NCBI RefSeq assembly: GCF_000021745.1
Contig: NC_011666.1
Coordinates: forward strand, 310,001-374,000
Direction: 5' to 3'
DNA length: 64,000 bases
Source: Methylocella silvestris BL2
GTDB taxonomy: Bacteria; Pseudomonadota; Alphaproteobacteria; Rhizobiales; Beijerinckiaceae
Shown here piece after piece: positions 44,083 through 53,601 of this stretch. The notes under the pieces are model-generated. The model was given only the letters and a program-made list of their open reading frames with translations. It was not told the DNA's origin and did no database searches. The number at the start of each line of letters is the position of its first letter. Positions within the stretch are counted from its first letter, which is position 1. Both the position numbers and the translations under genes were made by a program.

Positions 44083-44444
44083 TGGCAGTGCGTTCGCTCA
44101 TTCCTCCCTTGAGCGACATCATCGAGGCCATCGAACGGATTCGCGCCGAACTGAGGGACGTGTCTATCGATGAGTTCGCGGCTGATTGGCGACGGCGATG
44201 GCTCGTCGAGCGCGGGGTCGAGATTGTTTCCGAGGCCAGCCGCCGCCTGACGGATGAGCTGAAAGCGCGCCACCCGGAAATCCCCTGGCAGAAGGTCGCT
44301 GGCATCGGCAACGTCCTGCGCCATGATTATGAAAGCATTGCCGCGCCGATCATGTGGAAGCTGGCGCAAGCCGATCTTCCGATTTTGGAGAGAGTCTGCC
44401 GCGAAGAACTAAAGGCGGAAGAAAAAAGCGAACGTCGCGATTAG
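44082..44444 (+). CDS. HepT-like (DUF86) HEPN protein, putative toxin
   Basis: 120 residues from GTG 44082, whose first base is the last base of the MNT stop. Helical DUF86 fold with the active-site region VAGIGNVLRHDYESI. Classical HepT ribonucleases have RN-x3-HxY; here the Arg is next to the His (RHDY) and the usual Arg position is Gly. The Tyr that MNT partners AMPylate is retained. Activity as an RNase toxin is therefore plausible but not assured. Convergent with cobT, one base between stops. Confidence 0.87.
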   Translation: MAVRSLIPPLSDIIEAIERIRAELRDVSIDEFAADWRRRWLVERGVEIVSEASRRLTDELKARHPEIPWQKVAGIGNVLRHDYESIAAPIMWKLAQADLPILERVCREELKAEEKSERRD

Positions 44445-44445
44445 T

Positions 44446-46380
44446 CTAATGCAAATGCGGCTGCGCCGGCCGCGACGACGCGCTCTTGCGGCCGGCGCCG
44501 CGCTCCGGCGCCCCGGTTTCGCTGAACAGTTCGGCGAGCTTTTCCGTCATCGCGCCGCCAAGCTCCTCCGCGTCGACGATCGTCACGGCGCGGCGGTAAT
44601 AGCGCGTCACGTCATGGCCGATGCCGATCGCAATGAGCTCAACGGGCGAGCGCGTCTCGATCGTCTCGATCACATGGCGCAGATGCTTTTCCAGATAATT
44701 GCCGGGATTGACCGATAGCGTTGAATCATCGACCGGCGCGCCGTCCGAGATCATCATCAGGATGCGGCGCTGCTCCGGCCGCGCCATCAGGCGGCGATAG
44801 GCCCAGTCGAGCGCCTCGCCGTCGATGTTTTCCTTGAGCAGCCCTTCGCGCATCATCAGTCCGAGATGTTTGCGCGAACGGCGCCACGGCGCGTCGGCCG
44901 ACTTATAGATAATGTGGCGCAGATCGTTGAGCCGCCCCGGCGCGGCGGGCTTGTTCGCCTGCAGCCAGGCTTCGCGCGACTGGCCGCCCTTCCACGCTCT
45001 TGTCGTGAATCCCAGAATTTCCACTTTGACGCCGCAGCGCTCCAGCGTGCGGGCCAGAATATCGGCGCAGGTGGCGGCGACGGTGATGGGGCGCCCGCGC
45101 ATCGATCCGGAATTGTCGATCAGCAGGCTGACGACGGTGTCGCGAAAATCCGTGTCCTTCTCACTCTTGAACGACAGCGGCTGCTGCGGATCGATGATGA
45201 CCCGGGAGAGACGCGCCGGGTCGAGCATGCCTTCTTCGAGGTCGAACTCCCAGGACCGGCTCTGCTGCGCCATCAGGCGGCGCTGCAGCCGGTTGGCGAG
45301 CCGCGAGACGACGGAGGAGAGGTTCTGCAACTGTTTGTCGAGATAGGCGCGCAGGCGCTCGAGCTCCTCCGGATCGCATAAATCCTCGGCGGCGATGATC
45401 TCGTCGAATCGTTTGGTGAAGGCCTTATAGTCGGAGCCGCGCTGTTCGGCGCGGCCCGGCGTCGGCGGCCGGCGCGGATCGGCCGCCTGCTCGGACTCGG
45501 AAAAATCGGCCTCTTCCTCGAACTCGCCGGTCGGCGCGTCGGCCGCATCCGCCTCATTTTCATCGGTCGCGTCGGCGGCGGCCTCGCTCTTTTCGATCTC
45601 GCGCGATTCGCCCGAATCGTCCTTTTCGCCTTCCGCGGCCTCAACCTCGGCGTCGCCCTCGTCGACGTCGTCGGTGCTGTTCTCATCGTCCTCAGAATTG
45701 TCGTCGAGGCTGCCTTCGTCGAGCATTTCGAGCGAAGTCAGAAGCTTATGCACCGATTGGCCGAAGGCGCGCTGGTCCTCGATCGTCGTGCGCAGCCGGT
45801 CGAGGTCGACGCCCGCCTTTTCCTCGATGAAGGGCCTCCAGAGGTCGACGATGCGCTGGCCGCCTTTGGGCGGGTTCCGGCCGGTCAGGCGTTCGCGCAC
45901 GATCATCGCCAGCGCATCCTCGATCGGCGCGTCGGCGCGCGTCGCGATGTCGGGATAGCGGGCGCGCTGAAACCGATCGTCCAGCATGGCGTCGATATTG
46001 TCGCCGACGCCCTCCATGCGGCGCGAGCCGATCGCCTCGACGCGCGCCTGCTCGACGGCGTCGAAGGCGGCTCTCGCCCCGGAGACCTGCGGCGACAGCC
46101 GCCGGTGCGTTTCGGCATTGTGGCAGGCAAGGCGCAACGCCAGCGAATCGGCGTGTCCGCGCAAGATCGCCGTCTCATGGGCGTCGATCTTTCGCGACGG
46201 CTCGGGCAGGCGGGCTTTGGCGACCGATCCTGTCTTGATGAGGCTCGGACGTTCGGGCGCGAAGACGACCTCAAGCTCCGGCGTCTTCGCCATGGCGCGC
46301 ATGCAGGCGGCGACGGCCCGCTTGAACGGCTCCTGCGGCGCCTGGGTCTTGGCGGGCGGCTTCTGGTTCGAGGCGGGCAT
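44446..46380 (-). CDS. cobT: Aerobic cobaltochelatase subunit CobT
   Basis: CobT with CobS forms the AAA+ chaperone complex that helps CobN insert cobalt in aerobic cobalamin synthesis. 644 residues from ATG 46380 (GGAG upstream). An N-terminal helical domain is followed by a long Glu/Asp-rich linker (about residues 225-320). The C-terminal von Willebrand A domain has the MIDAS motif [13 protein letters not shown] and [16 protein letters not shown]. Located just downstream of cobS on the same strand. CobN is not in the window. Confidence 0.95.
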   Translation of the reverse strand: MPASNQKPPAKTQAPQEPFKRAVAACMRAMAKTPELEVVFAPERPSLIKTGSVAKARLPEPSRKIDAHETAILRGHADSLALRLACHNAETHRRLSPQVSGARAAFDAVEQARVEAIGSRRMEGVGDNIDAMLDDRFQRARYPDIATRADAPIEDALAMIVRERLTGRNPPKGGQRIVDLWRPFIEEKAGVDLDRLRTTIEDQRAFGQSVHKLLTSLEMLDEGSLDDNSEDDENSTDDVDEGDAEVEAAEGEKDDSGESREIEKSEAAADATDENEADAADAPTGEFEEEADFSESEQAADPRRPPTPGRAEQRGSDYKAFTKRFDEIIAAEDLCDPEELERLRAYLDKQLQNLSSVVSRLANRLQRRLMAQQSRSWEFDLEEGMLDPARLSRVIIDPQQPLSFKSEKDTDFRDTVVSLLIDNSGSMRGRPITVAATCADILARTLERCGVKVEILGFTTRAWKGGQSREAWLQANKPAAPGRLNDLRHIIYKSADAPWRRSRKHLGLMMREGLLKENIDGEALDWAYRRLMARPEQRRILMMISDGAPVDDSTLSVNPGNYLEKHLRHVIETIETRSPVELIAIGIGHDVTRYYRRAVTIVDAEELGGAMTEKLAELFSETGAPERGAGRKSASSRPAQPHLH

Positions 46381-46463
46381 GCGACTCCAGCGGATCATCC
46401 TGCGCCGGACGCGCGGGTCCGCGCGCATCGGCGCAAGGGTTCGGGGCGGACCTCAGAAAGCTC

Positions 46464-47462
46464 TCAGGTCATAACCACATTGATCGCGCTTTCCGGCAGC
46501 TCCTTGCCGAAGCAGCGCTGATAGAATTCGGCGACCAGCGCGCGCTCGAGTTCGTCGCATTTGTTGATGAAGGTCAGCCGGAACGCGAAGCCGATGTCGC
46601 CGAAAATCTCCGCGTTCTCAGCCCAGGTGATGACCGTGCGCGGACTCATCACCGTCGAGAGATCGCCGGAGATGAAGGCGTTGCGAGTCAGATCGGCGAC
46701 CCGGACCATCTTGCCGATCTGGTCGCGGGTTTCCTTGGTGGCCTGAAACCGCTTCACCTTGGCGAGAACGATCTCGACCTCCTTGTCGTGCGGCAGATAG
46801 TTGAGCGTCGCCACGATCGACCAGCGGTCCATCTGGCCCTGATTGATCTGCTGCGTGCCGTGATAGAGGCCGGAGGTGTCGCCGAGCCCGATCGTGTTCG
46901 TCGTCGAGAACAGACGGAAGGCGGGATGCGGCCGGATCACGCGGCTTTGGTCGAGCAGCGTCAGGCGCCCGGACACTTCGAGCACGCGCTGGATCACGAA
47001 CATGACGTCGGGACGGCCGGCGTCATATTCGTCGAAGCAGAGCGCGATATTGTTCTGCAGCGCCCAGGGCAGGATGCCGTCGCGAAATTCGGTGATCTGC
47101 TGGCCGTCCTTCAGAACGATGGCGTCCTTTCCGACGAGATCGACGCGCGAGACATGGCTGTCGAGATTGATGCGCACGCAGGGCCAGTTGAGCCGCGCGG
47201 CGACCTGTTCGATATGGGTCGATTTGCCGGTGCCGTGATAGCCGGTGACCATGACGCGGCGGTTGCGCGCGAAGCCGGCGAGAATGGCGAGCGTGGTGTC
47301 GCGATCGAACAGATAATCGGGATCGAGGTCTGGCACATGCGGATCGCTCGCCGAATAGGCAGGCGCCTCCATGTCGGTGTCGATGCCGAACACCTGACGC
47401 ACGGAGATCTTCATGTCCGGAAGGCCCGTAATGGCGCCCTCGTCGAGTCTTACGCTTTGCAT
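46464..47462 (-). CDS. cobS: Aerobic cobaltochelatase subunit CobS
   Basis: CobS is the AAA+ ATPase partner of CobT. 332 residues; GGAGG stands 5 bases before ATG 47462. Walker A is [15 protein letters not shown], Walker [15 protein letters not shown], and sensor-type [19 protein letters not shown] follows. Near-identical to CobS proteins of other Hyphomicrobiales in style and length. Operon order dnaJ-like, cobS, cobT on the minus strand. Confidence 0.96.
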   Translation of the reverse strand: MQSVRLDEGAITGLPDMKISVRQVFGIDTDMEAPAYSASDPHVPDLDPDYLFDRDTTLAILAGFARNRRVMVTGYHGTGKSTHIEQVAARLNWPCVRINLDSHVSRVDLVGKDAIVLKDGQQITEFRDGILPWALQNNIALCFDEYDAGRPDVMFVIQRVLEVSGRLTLLDQSRVIRPHPAFRLFSTTNTIGLGDTSGLYHGTQQINQGQMDRWSIVATLNYLPHDKEVEIVLAKVKRFQATKETRDQIGKMVRVADLTRNAFISGDLSTVMSPRTVITWAENAEIFGDIGFAFRLTFINKCDELERALVAEFYQRCFGKELPESAINVVMT

Positions 47463-47541
47463 TCCCCCTCCGTAGCGATGGCGCTGGCTCGCCCCTGTGG
47501 GCGGCCCTCATCGCTGAACCGCTTGATATTCGTCGCCGGAC

Positions 47542-48141
47542 TTAGCCGCATCGCACCGATTTCAGATATTTATAGGCGCGAATGATCTCACGCAGCCTGT
47601 CCTCATTCGAACGGTCGCCGCTGTTGGCGTCGGGATGCAAACGCTTGACCAGATCCTTGAAGCGGGTCTTTACCGCGGCCGCGTCGGCGGTGGCGTCAAG
47701 GCCCAGCGTGTCGAGCGCGCGCACGGCGGCCAAACCAAGACGCGGCTTTGAAGGTTCCGCCGCGGCGCGCCGGTAACTGCGCGGAGAGGTCACTCCAAGC
47801 GCGTCGGGTCCGGCGGGCTCCGCGTCCTCGCGAAATCCCTTTTCGCCGCGCATTGATCCCATCGACCAGGTTGGGCGATGGCCGACCAGCGCATCGCGCT
47901 GGTAAAGGGCGACGTCTTCCGCGCTCATCCCGTTGAAATAATTATAGGTCGCATTGTATTCCCGGACGTGATCGAGGCAAAAGGAAAAATACTGGCCCTC
48001 GCGCAGCCGACCCATCGGCGCGCGATGGCCGCCAGGCTCGGAGCAGCCGGGATAGTCGCAGCGCGGCTGGTTCGGCTGGACCGCCGCCTTCGGCTCACGT
48101 TTGACCCGGATTCGATCGAAGATGCGAGAGTTCAAATTCAT
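47542..48141 (-). CDS. J-domain protein with N-terminal Cys motif
   Basis: 199 residues from ATG 48141. The last 60 residues are a J domain (ALDTLGLDATADAAAVKTRF, KDLVKRLHPDANSGD with the HPD triad, RAYKYLKSVRCG). The N-terminal part has CDYPGCSEPGGHRAP and FCLDHVREYNATYNYF, a probable metal-binding Cys/His site. This DnaJ-like protein is conserved next to bolA and cobS in Hyphomicrobiales. It should stimulate an Hsp70; the client is unknown. It is divergent from bolA. Confidence 0.9.
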   Translation of the reverse strand: MNLNSRIFDRIRVKREPKAAVQPNQPRCDYPGCSEPGGHRAPMGRLREGQYFSFCLDHVREYNATYNYFNGMSAEDVALYQRDALVGHRPTWSMGSMRGEKGFREDAEPAGPDALGVTSPRSYRRAAAEPSKPRLGLAAVRALDTLGLDATADAAAVKTRFKDLVKRLHPDANSGDRSNEDRLREIIRAYKYLKSVRCG

Positions 48142-48253
48142 GACCTTGGCATTATGGAGGTCTTTGGGGTGGCCGCAAGCGCGGGAGCGAGGTAAAAAGA
48201 TTGCTGATCCACTTGACAAGGCCGGGCTGGCTTGCGCGGCGCAGGAGCATGGA

Positions 48254-48580
48254 ATGAGCAATCACATAGAGGCGAGCGCGGCTGGAGCGCAAGCGCCCGT
48301 CGCGGCTGCGATCCGCGCGAAGCTCGAGGCGGCCTTCGCGCCCGAGACGATCGAAATTATCGACGAGTCACAAAAACACGCCAGCCACGCGCATGTGGCG
48401 ACCCGCCCCGGCCGCGCCGATCAAGTCGGCGAAACCCATTTTAAAGTCAAAGTGGTCTCGAAATCCTTCTCCGGCAAGAGCCGGATCGACCGTCACCGCG
48501 CCATCAACGCCGCATTGTCGCAAGAGCTCGACGCCGGCGTGCATGCGCTGGCGATCGAGGCGAAGGCGCCCGGCGAATAA
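48254..48580 (+). CDS. bolA: BolA-family protein
   Basis: 108 residues from ATG 48254 with AGGAG 8 bases upstream. The BolA core is present: IRAKLEAAFAPETIEIIDES, SHAHVATRPGRADQVGETHFKV, then FSGKSRIDRHRAINAALSQEL. BolA proteins pair with monothiol glutaredoxins in iron-sulfur or redox signalling. The Cys seen in some BolA subtypes is absent. Divergent from the J-domain gene. Confidence 0.94.
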   Translation: MSNHIEASAAGAQAPVAAAIRAKLEAAFAPETIEIIDESQKHASHAHVATRPGRADQVGETHFKVKVVSKSFSGKSRIDRHRAINAALSQELDAGVHALAIEAKAPGE

Positions 48581-48661
48581 GTTGCCGGCGTCTCCGCAGC
48601 CAGGCGTCCTCGGGCGCAAGGCCGCCAAGACGGACAAAAAGCTTCAGCGCTTTTGACATGC

Positions 48662-48737
48662 TGGTGGGCCGGGCAGGACTCGAACCTGCAACCAGACCGT
48701 TATGAGCGGCCGGCTCTAACCATTGAGCTACCGGCCC
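48662..48737 (-). tRNA. tRNA with CAU anticodon, probably tRNA-Ile2 (lysidine type)
   Basis: 76 bases including an encoded CCA. Acceptor GGGCCGG/CCGGCCC, D-arm GCTC-AATGGTTA-GAGC, anticodon stem GGCCG/CGGTC with loop CTCATAA, and T-arm GCAGG-TTCGAGT-CCTGC. The anticodon is CAU. The 8-base D-loop and TGGTT variable region resemble tRNA-Ile2, read as AUA after TilS modification, rather than elongator Met. Simple scanners would call it Met. Confidence 0.9.
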
Positions 48738-48851
48738 CGCGCGGCCGCATGAGCGGCGAGGGCGTTTCGGTCCCCGGCTTGCGCCGGGGAAGCGGCATTA
48801 CACCTTTTTTGCGTTCTGAAGCAATGGCCGCGGCGAGCCTCGGCGAGCGGG

Positions 48852-49454
48852 CTATCGCGGCGCGCGCTTGGCGAGAATTCGCTGCAGCGTCCGCCGGTGC
48901 ATGTTGAGGCGGCGGGCGGTTTCGGAAACATTGCGGCCGCATAATTCGTAGACGCGCTGAATATGCTCCCAGCGGACCCGGTCGGCCGACATCGGATTTT
49001 CCGGCAATTCGGCCTTGTCGTGCTGGACCGCCATCAGCGCATGATAGATCTCGTCGGCGTCGGCGGGCTTGGCGAGATAATCGAATGCGCCGAATTTCAC
49101 CGCCGTGACTGCGGTGACGATATTGCCGTAGCCGGTGAGGATCACCCCGCGCGCGTCGGGCCGCTTCGCCTTCAATTCGGCGATCACGTCGAGGCCGTTG
49201 CCGTCGCCGAGCCGCATGTCGATCACCGCAAAAGCGGGAGGGCTCTGCGCGATCGCCTCAAGGCCTTCGGCCACCGATTCGGCGCATCTGACGCTAAAGC
49301 CGCGACTCTCCATCGTCCGCGTCAGGCGCGACAAAAACGGCTTATCGTCGTCGACGATCAACAGGGAGCGATCCTGCCCCTCGGCCATCGTCTCGGCTTG
49401 ATCGTCGCTCAAGCTTTCTCCTGGGATCGCGTCAGGAGGTCCATCTGTCATCAT
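48852..49454 (-). CDS. regA: Redox response regulator RegA/ActR
   Basis: 200 residues. Receiver domain at about 28-145 with acidic DDD (35-37), phosphoacceptor D79 (FAVIDMRLGDGNGLDV), T107 and K129. A Fis-type helix-turn-helix ends the protein (WEHIQRVYELCGRNVSETAR, then RLNMHRRTLQRILAKR), almost invariant in RegA/ActR/PrrA. It activates carbon, nitrogen and respiratory genes under low redox. The cognate kinase gene lies 244 bases upstream on the same strand. Confidence 0.95.
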   Translation of the reverse strand: MMTDGPPDAIPGESLSDDQAETMAEGQDRSLLIVDDDKPFLSRLTRTMESRGFSVRCAESVAEGLEAIAQSPPAFAVIDMRLGDGNGLDVIAELKAKRPDARGVILTGYGNIVTAVTAVKFGAFDYLAKPADADEIYHALMAVQHDKAELPENPMSADRVRWEHIQRVYELCGRNVSETARRLNMHRRTLQRILAKRAPR

Positions 49455-49698
49455 AATCTCGATTTTCTCAACCGCCGGAGGCCGCTCCAGCCATGCGAGG
49501 CATCGTCTGTTCGGTCAGGGCGCCGAATGCTGCGGCAGACTAGCCCCATTCAACCGCGATTTCCACCGGACGTGGGATGCGGGGGAGTTCACCCGCCATC
49601 TCTAGAGCATTTCTTACCAAAGATGCAGCCCTATGCGATAAAAATCCGTTCTAACAAAGAGATATGCGGTTCAGCGAGCCTATTGGCGTGATCGGTCT

Positions 49699-51033
49699 CT
49701 AGGACGCCACTTTCGCGGGCGCGGGAATTTTGACGCCGCGCTCGAAGGCTGCGCGTTTCCACTCGACGATAATCCGCGCTCCCGTCGCAGGAGCCGGGAC
49801 ATTGCCGGTCAACACCGTCGCCCCGGAGCGCTCCAGCAATGTTTTTGCAATGAACAGGCCAAGGCCGAGCCCGGAGCCGTCGTCGGATTTCAGGCGGCGG
49901 TCGGTTTTGGTCGTGACATAGGGCGCTCCCGCGCGGCTCAAAACCTCCGGCGAGAACCCCGGACCGTCGTCTTCGATAACGAGCTTCACCCGGCTCAAAT
50001 CCCAGCTGGCGTCGATGCGCACTTCGTTGCTGGCGAAATCGATCGCGTTTTCGATGAGATTGCCAAGCCCATAGAGAATGGCGGGGTTGCGCCGCATGAC
50101 CGGCTTGCGTCCCGACCCGGCCTGAGTGATGGCGATTTTCACGCCAAAATCGCGCTGCGGGGCGACGACCTCCTCAATCATCACGGTGACCGTCATCTCA
50201 TCAAGGACATTGCCGTCATCATTGCCGAGCGATGCGAGCTTGCCGAGAATCGTGCGGCAGCGCGCGACCTCTTGGGCGAGGAGGGCGACGTCCTCCCGGA
50301 TCGGCCCGTCTTGAGGGAGCTGTCGTTCGAGATCCTTGGCGACAAGCGTGATGGTCGCGAGCGGGGTGCCGAGTTCGTGCGCCGCGGCAGCGGCGAGGCC
50401 GTCGAGCTGAGTCAGATGCTGCTCTCGGGCGAGCACCAGCTCCGTCGCCGACAGGGCGTCCGCCAGCTTGCTCGATTCCAGCGCCACCTGTGACGCATAA
50501 ATCGCGATAAAGATCGCGCTGACGACATGCGCGGTCCAGGCGCCGGCCGAAAAGATGAAGGGCAGGGTCAAGGTTTCGCCCCGGTACCAGGGGAAAGGAT
50601 AGTGATGGAAGGTCAGAACGCTTGCCGCCCCGATCGTCAGCAGGGTCAGGGCAAATGTCGTCCAGCCGGATAGCGACACCGCCGACACCATGATCGGCGC
50701 AAGAAACAGCATGGAAAAAGGGTTCTCGATGCCTCCCGTCAAATAGAGCAGCGCTGTCAGCTGCAGAATGTCATAGGCGAGAATCACCGCCGCCGGCTTT
50801 TCGTTCAGGAGGTCGACGCGCCCATACCGGACCCGCAGCGCGACGTTCAGCACGGCTGAAATGGCGATGATCAGCAGGCAGGGCACCAGCGGCAGCGGAA
50901 ACTCGAGCACAAGCTCCGTAAACAGAACCGCGGCCGCCTGTCCGCAGAGCGCGAGCCAGCGGAGTCTGACCAGCGTGTCGACGTGCAGGCGCCGGGTGCG
51001 GCGGCGAAAATCGATGTTCAGCAGACTGCTCAT
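49699..51033 (-). CDS. regB: Redox sensor histidine kinase RegB/ActS
   Basis: 444 residues. Six N-terminal transmembrane helices contain the quinone-sensing motif GGIENPFS (100-107). The H-box AAAAHELGTPLATI has phosphorylated H219. The redox-active cysteine is C259 (QEVARCRTIL). N, G1 and G2 boxes are GLGNLIENAIDFA, VIEDDGPGF and GSGLGLGLFIAKTLLE. All RegB landmarks are kept, so it should sense quinone and thiol redox state and phosphorylate RegA. Divergent from phaZ. Confidence 0.95.
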   Translation of the reverse strand: MSSLLNIDFRRRTRRLHVDTLVRLRWLALCGQAAAVLFTELVLEFPLPLVPCLLIIAISAVLNVALRVRYGRVDLLNEKPAAVILAYDILQLTALLYLTGGIENPFSMLFLAPIMVSAVSLSGWTTFALTLLTIGAASVLTFHHYPFPWYRGETLTLPFIFSAGAWTAHVVSAIFIAIYASQVALESSKLADALSATELVLAREQHLTQLDGLAAAAAHELGTPLATITLVAKDLERQLPQDGPIREDVALLAQEVARCRTILGKLASLGNDDGNVLDEMTVTVMIEEVVAPQRDFGVKIAITQAGSGRKPVMRRNPAILYGLGNLIENAIDFASNEVRIDASWDLSRVKLVIEDDGPGFSPEVLSRAGAPYVTTKTDRRLKSDDGSGLGLGLFIAKTLLERSGATVLTGNVPAPATGARIIVEWKRAAFERGVKIPAPAKVAS

Positions 51034-51408
51034 TGCGGCGCCTGCAAGGAGGATCGCGCGCGCGATCCAGATGGGTCTTGCCCCGCTTCGACGATCGCCG
51101 CCATGGATAAATTTGCAGCGGTTCGGGCGCGCCTAGTGCTCATGTATTAGCCGTTCATTTCTCGGAACGCGGATGCGGATTTGCCGTTATCCTGCCGGCG
51201 CGAGCTTAACTTTAATGCAACGCCCGCGAGACGAAAAAGTGTGAATTCTGTCACTTGGTCGCGAAAAGACATGCAACTCATTCAATTCGACGCCATTATG
51301 CTTAAATATGCTGCATTATAGGACGGAATTTCGCCAATAGAAATCCACGATCGCGGGAAGAAACTTTAGCAGCTGACTTCCGCCCAAAGGGCCGAAAAGA
51401 GTGCAAAG
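51034..51408. other. Divergent regB/phaZ control region
   Basis: 375 bases without a gene, partly AT-rich (51170-51350), probably holding both promoters. The 20-bp palindrome at 51237-51256 is the only clear site I see. Confidence 0.5.
51237..51256. promoter_or_regulatory. CRP/FNR-like palindromic site
   Basis: AAGTGTGAATTCTGTCACTT. The core TGTGA-N6-TCACT is one base from the CRP consensus TGTGA-N6-TCACA, and the outer AAGTG/CACTT arms are symmetric. It lies about 153 bases before phaZ and about 204 bases before regB. Confidence 0.5.
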
Positions 51409-52692
51409 ATGCCTCCATTCACTTACGAGCTGCATGAAATCTCACACTTCGCCCTCGCCCCGGCCCGGGCGATGTCGGACATGGCCCAGCTGTGGCTGAA
51501 GAGCCCCGCGAACCTTTTCTCCTATACCCATCTTGGCAAGAACATGGTGGCGACGGTCGAGCTTTTCGAACGTATGACGCGCCGCTACAGCAAGCCGGGA
51601 TTTGGCCTCGCCAGCATCCTTGTCGACGGCGACCGCGTCCCGATTGTCGAGAAAGTCGTTTGGGAAAGCGCCTTTTGCCGGCTGCTCCATTTCGAGCGCC
51701 AATTCGAAAAGCGCCTCGCAACGCCGCAGTCCAAGCTTTTGATCGTCGCCCCGATGTCCGGCCATCATGCCACTCTGCTTCGCGGCACGGTCGAGGCGTT
51801 CCTGCCTTTCTATGATGTCTATATAACGGATTGGCTCGACGCCAAGACGCTGCCGCTGTCGGCCGGCCGCTTCGACCTCGACGATTATATCGACTATCTC
51901 ATTTCCATCTGCGCCTTGCTCAGCCGGGAAAACGATGGGCTGCCGCTGCATACGCTCGGCGTGTGTCAGCCCGCCGTGCCGCTCTTTGCCGCGGTCGCGC
52001 TGATGGAGGGCGAAGACAGCCCGCATATTCCCGCTTCCATGACCCTGATGGGCGGCCCAATCGACACCCGGCGCAGTCCGACGAAAGTCAATCTGCTGGC
52101 TCAAGAGCGCGGCAGCGCCTGGTTCAAGCGCAATTGCATCAGCGCCGTGCCGCTCGGCTACCGCGGCGCCGGCCGCGAGGTCTATCCAGGCTTCCTGCAG
52201 CTCGCCGGCTTCATGGGCATGAATATCGATCGCCATGTCAGCGCCCATCTCGAATTGTTCAGCCATCTCGTCGAGGGCGACGGCGATTCGGCCGAAAAGC
52301 ACCGCGAATTCTATGACGAATATCTGTCCGTTATGGACCTCACCGCCGAATTCTACCTGCAAACGGTCGATACTGTTTTCGTCAAGCACTCCCTGCCCAA
52401 GGGCGAGATGGTTCACCGCGGCCGCGTCGTCGATTTTTCCGCCGTCCGCCGCGTGGCGCTGATGACGGTCGAAGGCGAGAACGATGATATTTCCGGCGCG
52501 GGCCAGACGCTCGCGGCGCATGACCTCTGTTTCAATCTGCCCGCCGCGATGCAGACCGATTATCTGCAGGAGAAGGTCGGTCATTACGGCGTCTTCAACG
52601 GATCGCGTTTTCGCAACCAGATCGTGCCGCGCATTCTCGACTTCCACGGCGCCGGAAAATCCGCCCGCAATTTGTCGCTGGTCGGCGTCTGA
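51409..52692 (+). CDS. phaZ: Intracellular poly(3-hydroxyalkanoate) depolymerase
   Basis: 427 residues, intracellular PhaZ family: degrades the bacterium's own PHB granules. No signal peptide. The nucleophile is a Cys in the pseudo-lipase box GVCQPAV (about C186), as in the Ralstonia PhaZ1 type. YELHEISHFALAPARAMSDM, TDWLDAKTLPLSAGRFDLDDY and VEGENDDISGAGQT are characteristic. It implies that the organism stores PHB, although no synthase is in this window. Confidence 0.94.
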   Translation: MPPFTYELHEISHFALAPARAMSDMAQLWLKSPANLFSYTHLGKNMVATVELFERMTRRYSKPGFGLASILVDGDRVPIVEKVVWESAFCRLLHFERQFEKRLATPQSKLLIVAPMSGHHATLLRGTVEAFLPFYDVYITDWLDAKTLPLSAGRFDLDDYIDYLISICALLSRENDGLPLHTLGVCQPAVPLFAAVALMEGEDSPHIPASMTLMGGPIDTRRSPTKVNLLAQERGSAWFKRNCISAVPLGYRGAGREVYPGFLQLAGFMGMNIDRHVSAHLELFSHLVEGDGDSAEKHREFYDEYLSVMDLTAEFYLQTVDTVFVKHSLPKGEMVHRGRVVDFSAVRRVALMTVEGENDDISGAGQTLAAHDLCFNLPAAMQTDYLQEKVGHYGVFNGSRFRNQIVPRILDFHGAGKSARNLSLVGV

Positions 52693-52754
52693 TCCGGCTT
52701 TGCGCCCGCAATTGGCGATAGCGACTCAACAGGCGCGCCGCTAAACTGGCCGCC

Positions 52755-53546
52755 ATGTCGCTGCGCTCGCTCTTTCTCAGGGAAGCGCCTCCCGCCGGGG
52801 AGCGGTCCTTTATCGACGTCGCTCACGACGGCGAGATTTACCGGATTTTTCTGCGCCGCTCCGGCGCGGCGCGGCGCTTTACCTTGAGAGTGCGCGCCGG
52901 CGCCCGCGATGTCGTGCTAACGGTTCCCGCGCGCGCCAGCGTCAAGGACGCGCGCGCTTTCGCCGAGCGGCATGCGCCTTGGGTCGGCGCAAGGCTGAGG
53001 CGGCTTCCCGAGGCGATCCCCTTTGAGCCCGGATCATTAATTCCGCTCCGCGGCGTTTCCCACCGCATCGTCTTGCAGCCGCCGCCGCGCGGGGCAGGGG
53101 CGGTCGCCGCGGCGCCGCCGGCGCAGGCGGGGGACGAGCCCCTCCTGCTCGTTGGCGGCGAGGCCGCGTTTGCGGCGCGCCGGGTGCGGGATTTTCTGGT
53201 CAGGGAGGCGCGGCGCGATCTCGAGGCTTGCGTCGCGCGGCACGCCGCCCGGCTCGGCGTCAAGGTTCGACGGATAACGCTGCGCGACACCACCAGCCGA
53301 TGGGGGTCGTGCTCATCCTCGGGCGCGCTCAATTTTTCCTGGCGGCTGATCCTGCCGCCGCCTTTCGTATTGGATTATCTCGCCGCGCATGAGGTCGCCC
53401 ATCTCGTCCATATGAATCATTCGGACGCGTTCTGGGCCGTCGTCGAACGGCTTTATCCGGAGGTGGCGGCGGCCGAGGCCTGGCTGCGCCGCAACGGGGC
53501 CGGCTTGCTGCGCTTTGGCGCGCAAACGCAAAACGCCCGGCCATAA
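52755..53546 (+). CDS. YgjP-like M48-type metallohydrolase
   Basis: 263 residues. The zinc-protease motif HEVAHLVHMNHSDAFW (HExxH plus downstream His) lies near residue 213. The preceding DTTSRWGSCSSSGALNFSWRL is the YgjP/DUF45 signature. No signal or transmembrane segment, so it acts in the cytoplasm on an unknown substrate. Its stop codon lies inside a hairpin loop that also serves the convergent rpmB gene. Confidence 0.91.
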   Translation: MSLRSLFLREAPPAGERSFIDVAHDGEIYRIFLRRSGAARRFTLRVRAGARDVVLTVPARASVKDARAFAERHAPWVGARLRRLPEAIPFEPGSLIPLRGVSHRIVLQPPPRGAGAVAAAPPAQAGDEPLLLVGGEAAFAARRVRDFLVREARRDLEACVARHAARLGVKVRRITLRDTTSRWGSCSSSGALNFSWRLILPPPFVLDYLAAHEVAHLVHMNHSDAFWAVVERLYPEVAAAEAWLRRNGAGLLRFGAQTQNARP

Positions 53547-53554
53547 GCCGGGCG
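53534..53554 (-). terminator. Terminator of rpmB overlapping the end of the YgjP-like gene
   Basis: CGCCCGGC/GCCGGGCG 8-bp stem with loop CATAA; on the minus strand it is followed by GTTTTGCGTTTG. It lies 48 bases past the rpmB stop, and its loop contains the TAA of the convergent gene. Confidence 0.6.
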
Positions 53555-53601
53555 ACGCGAATTCCGCAGATAGGAAGGTGGGGCGGCAGCCGGGCCAAAA
53601 A

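Noticed and set aside
44446-47462. Cobalamin riboswitch near cobS/cobT
   Set aside because: The upstream region of cobS (47463-47541) is too short and shows no B12-box-like sequence.
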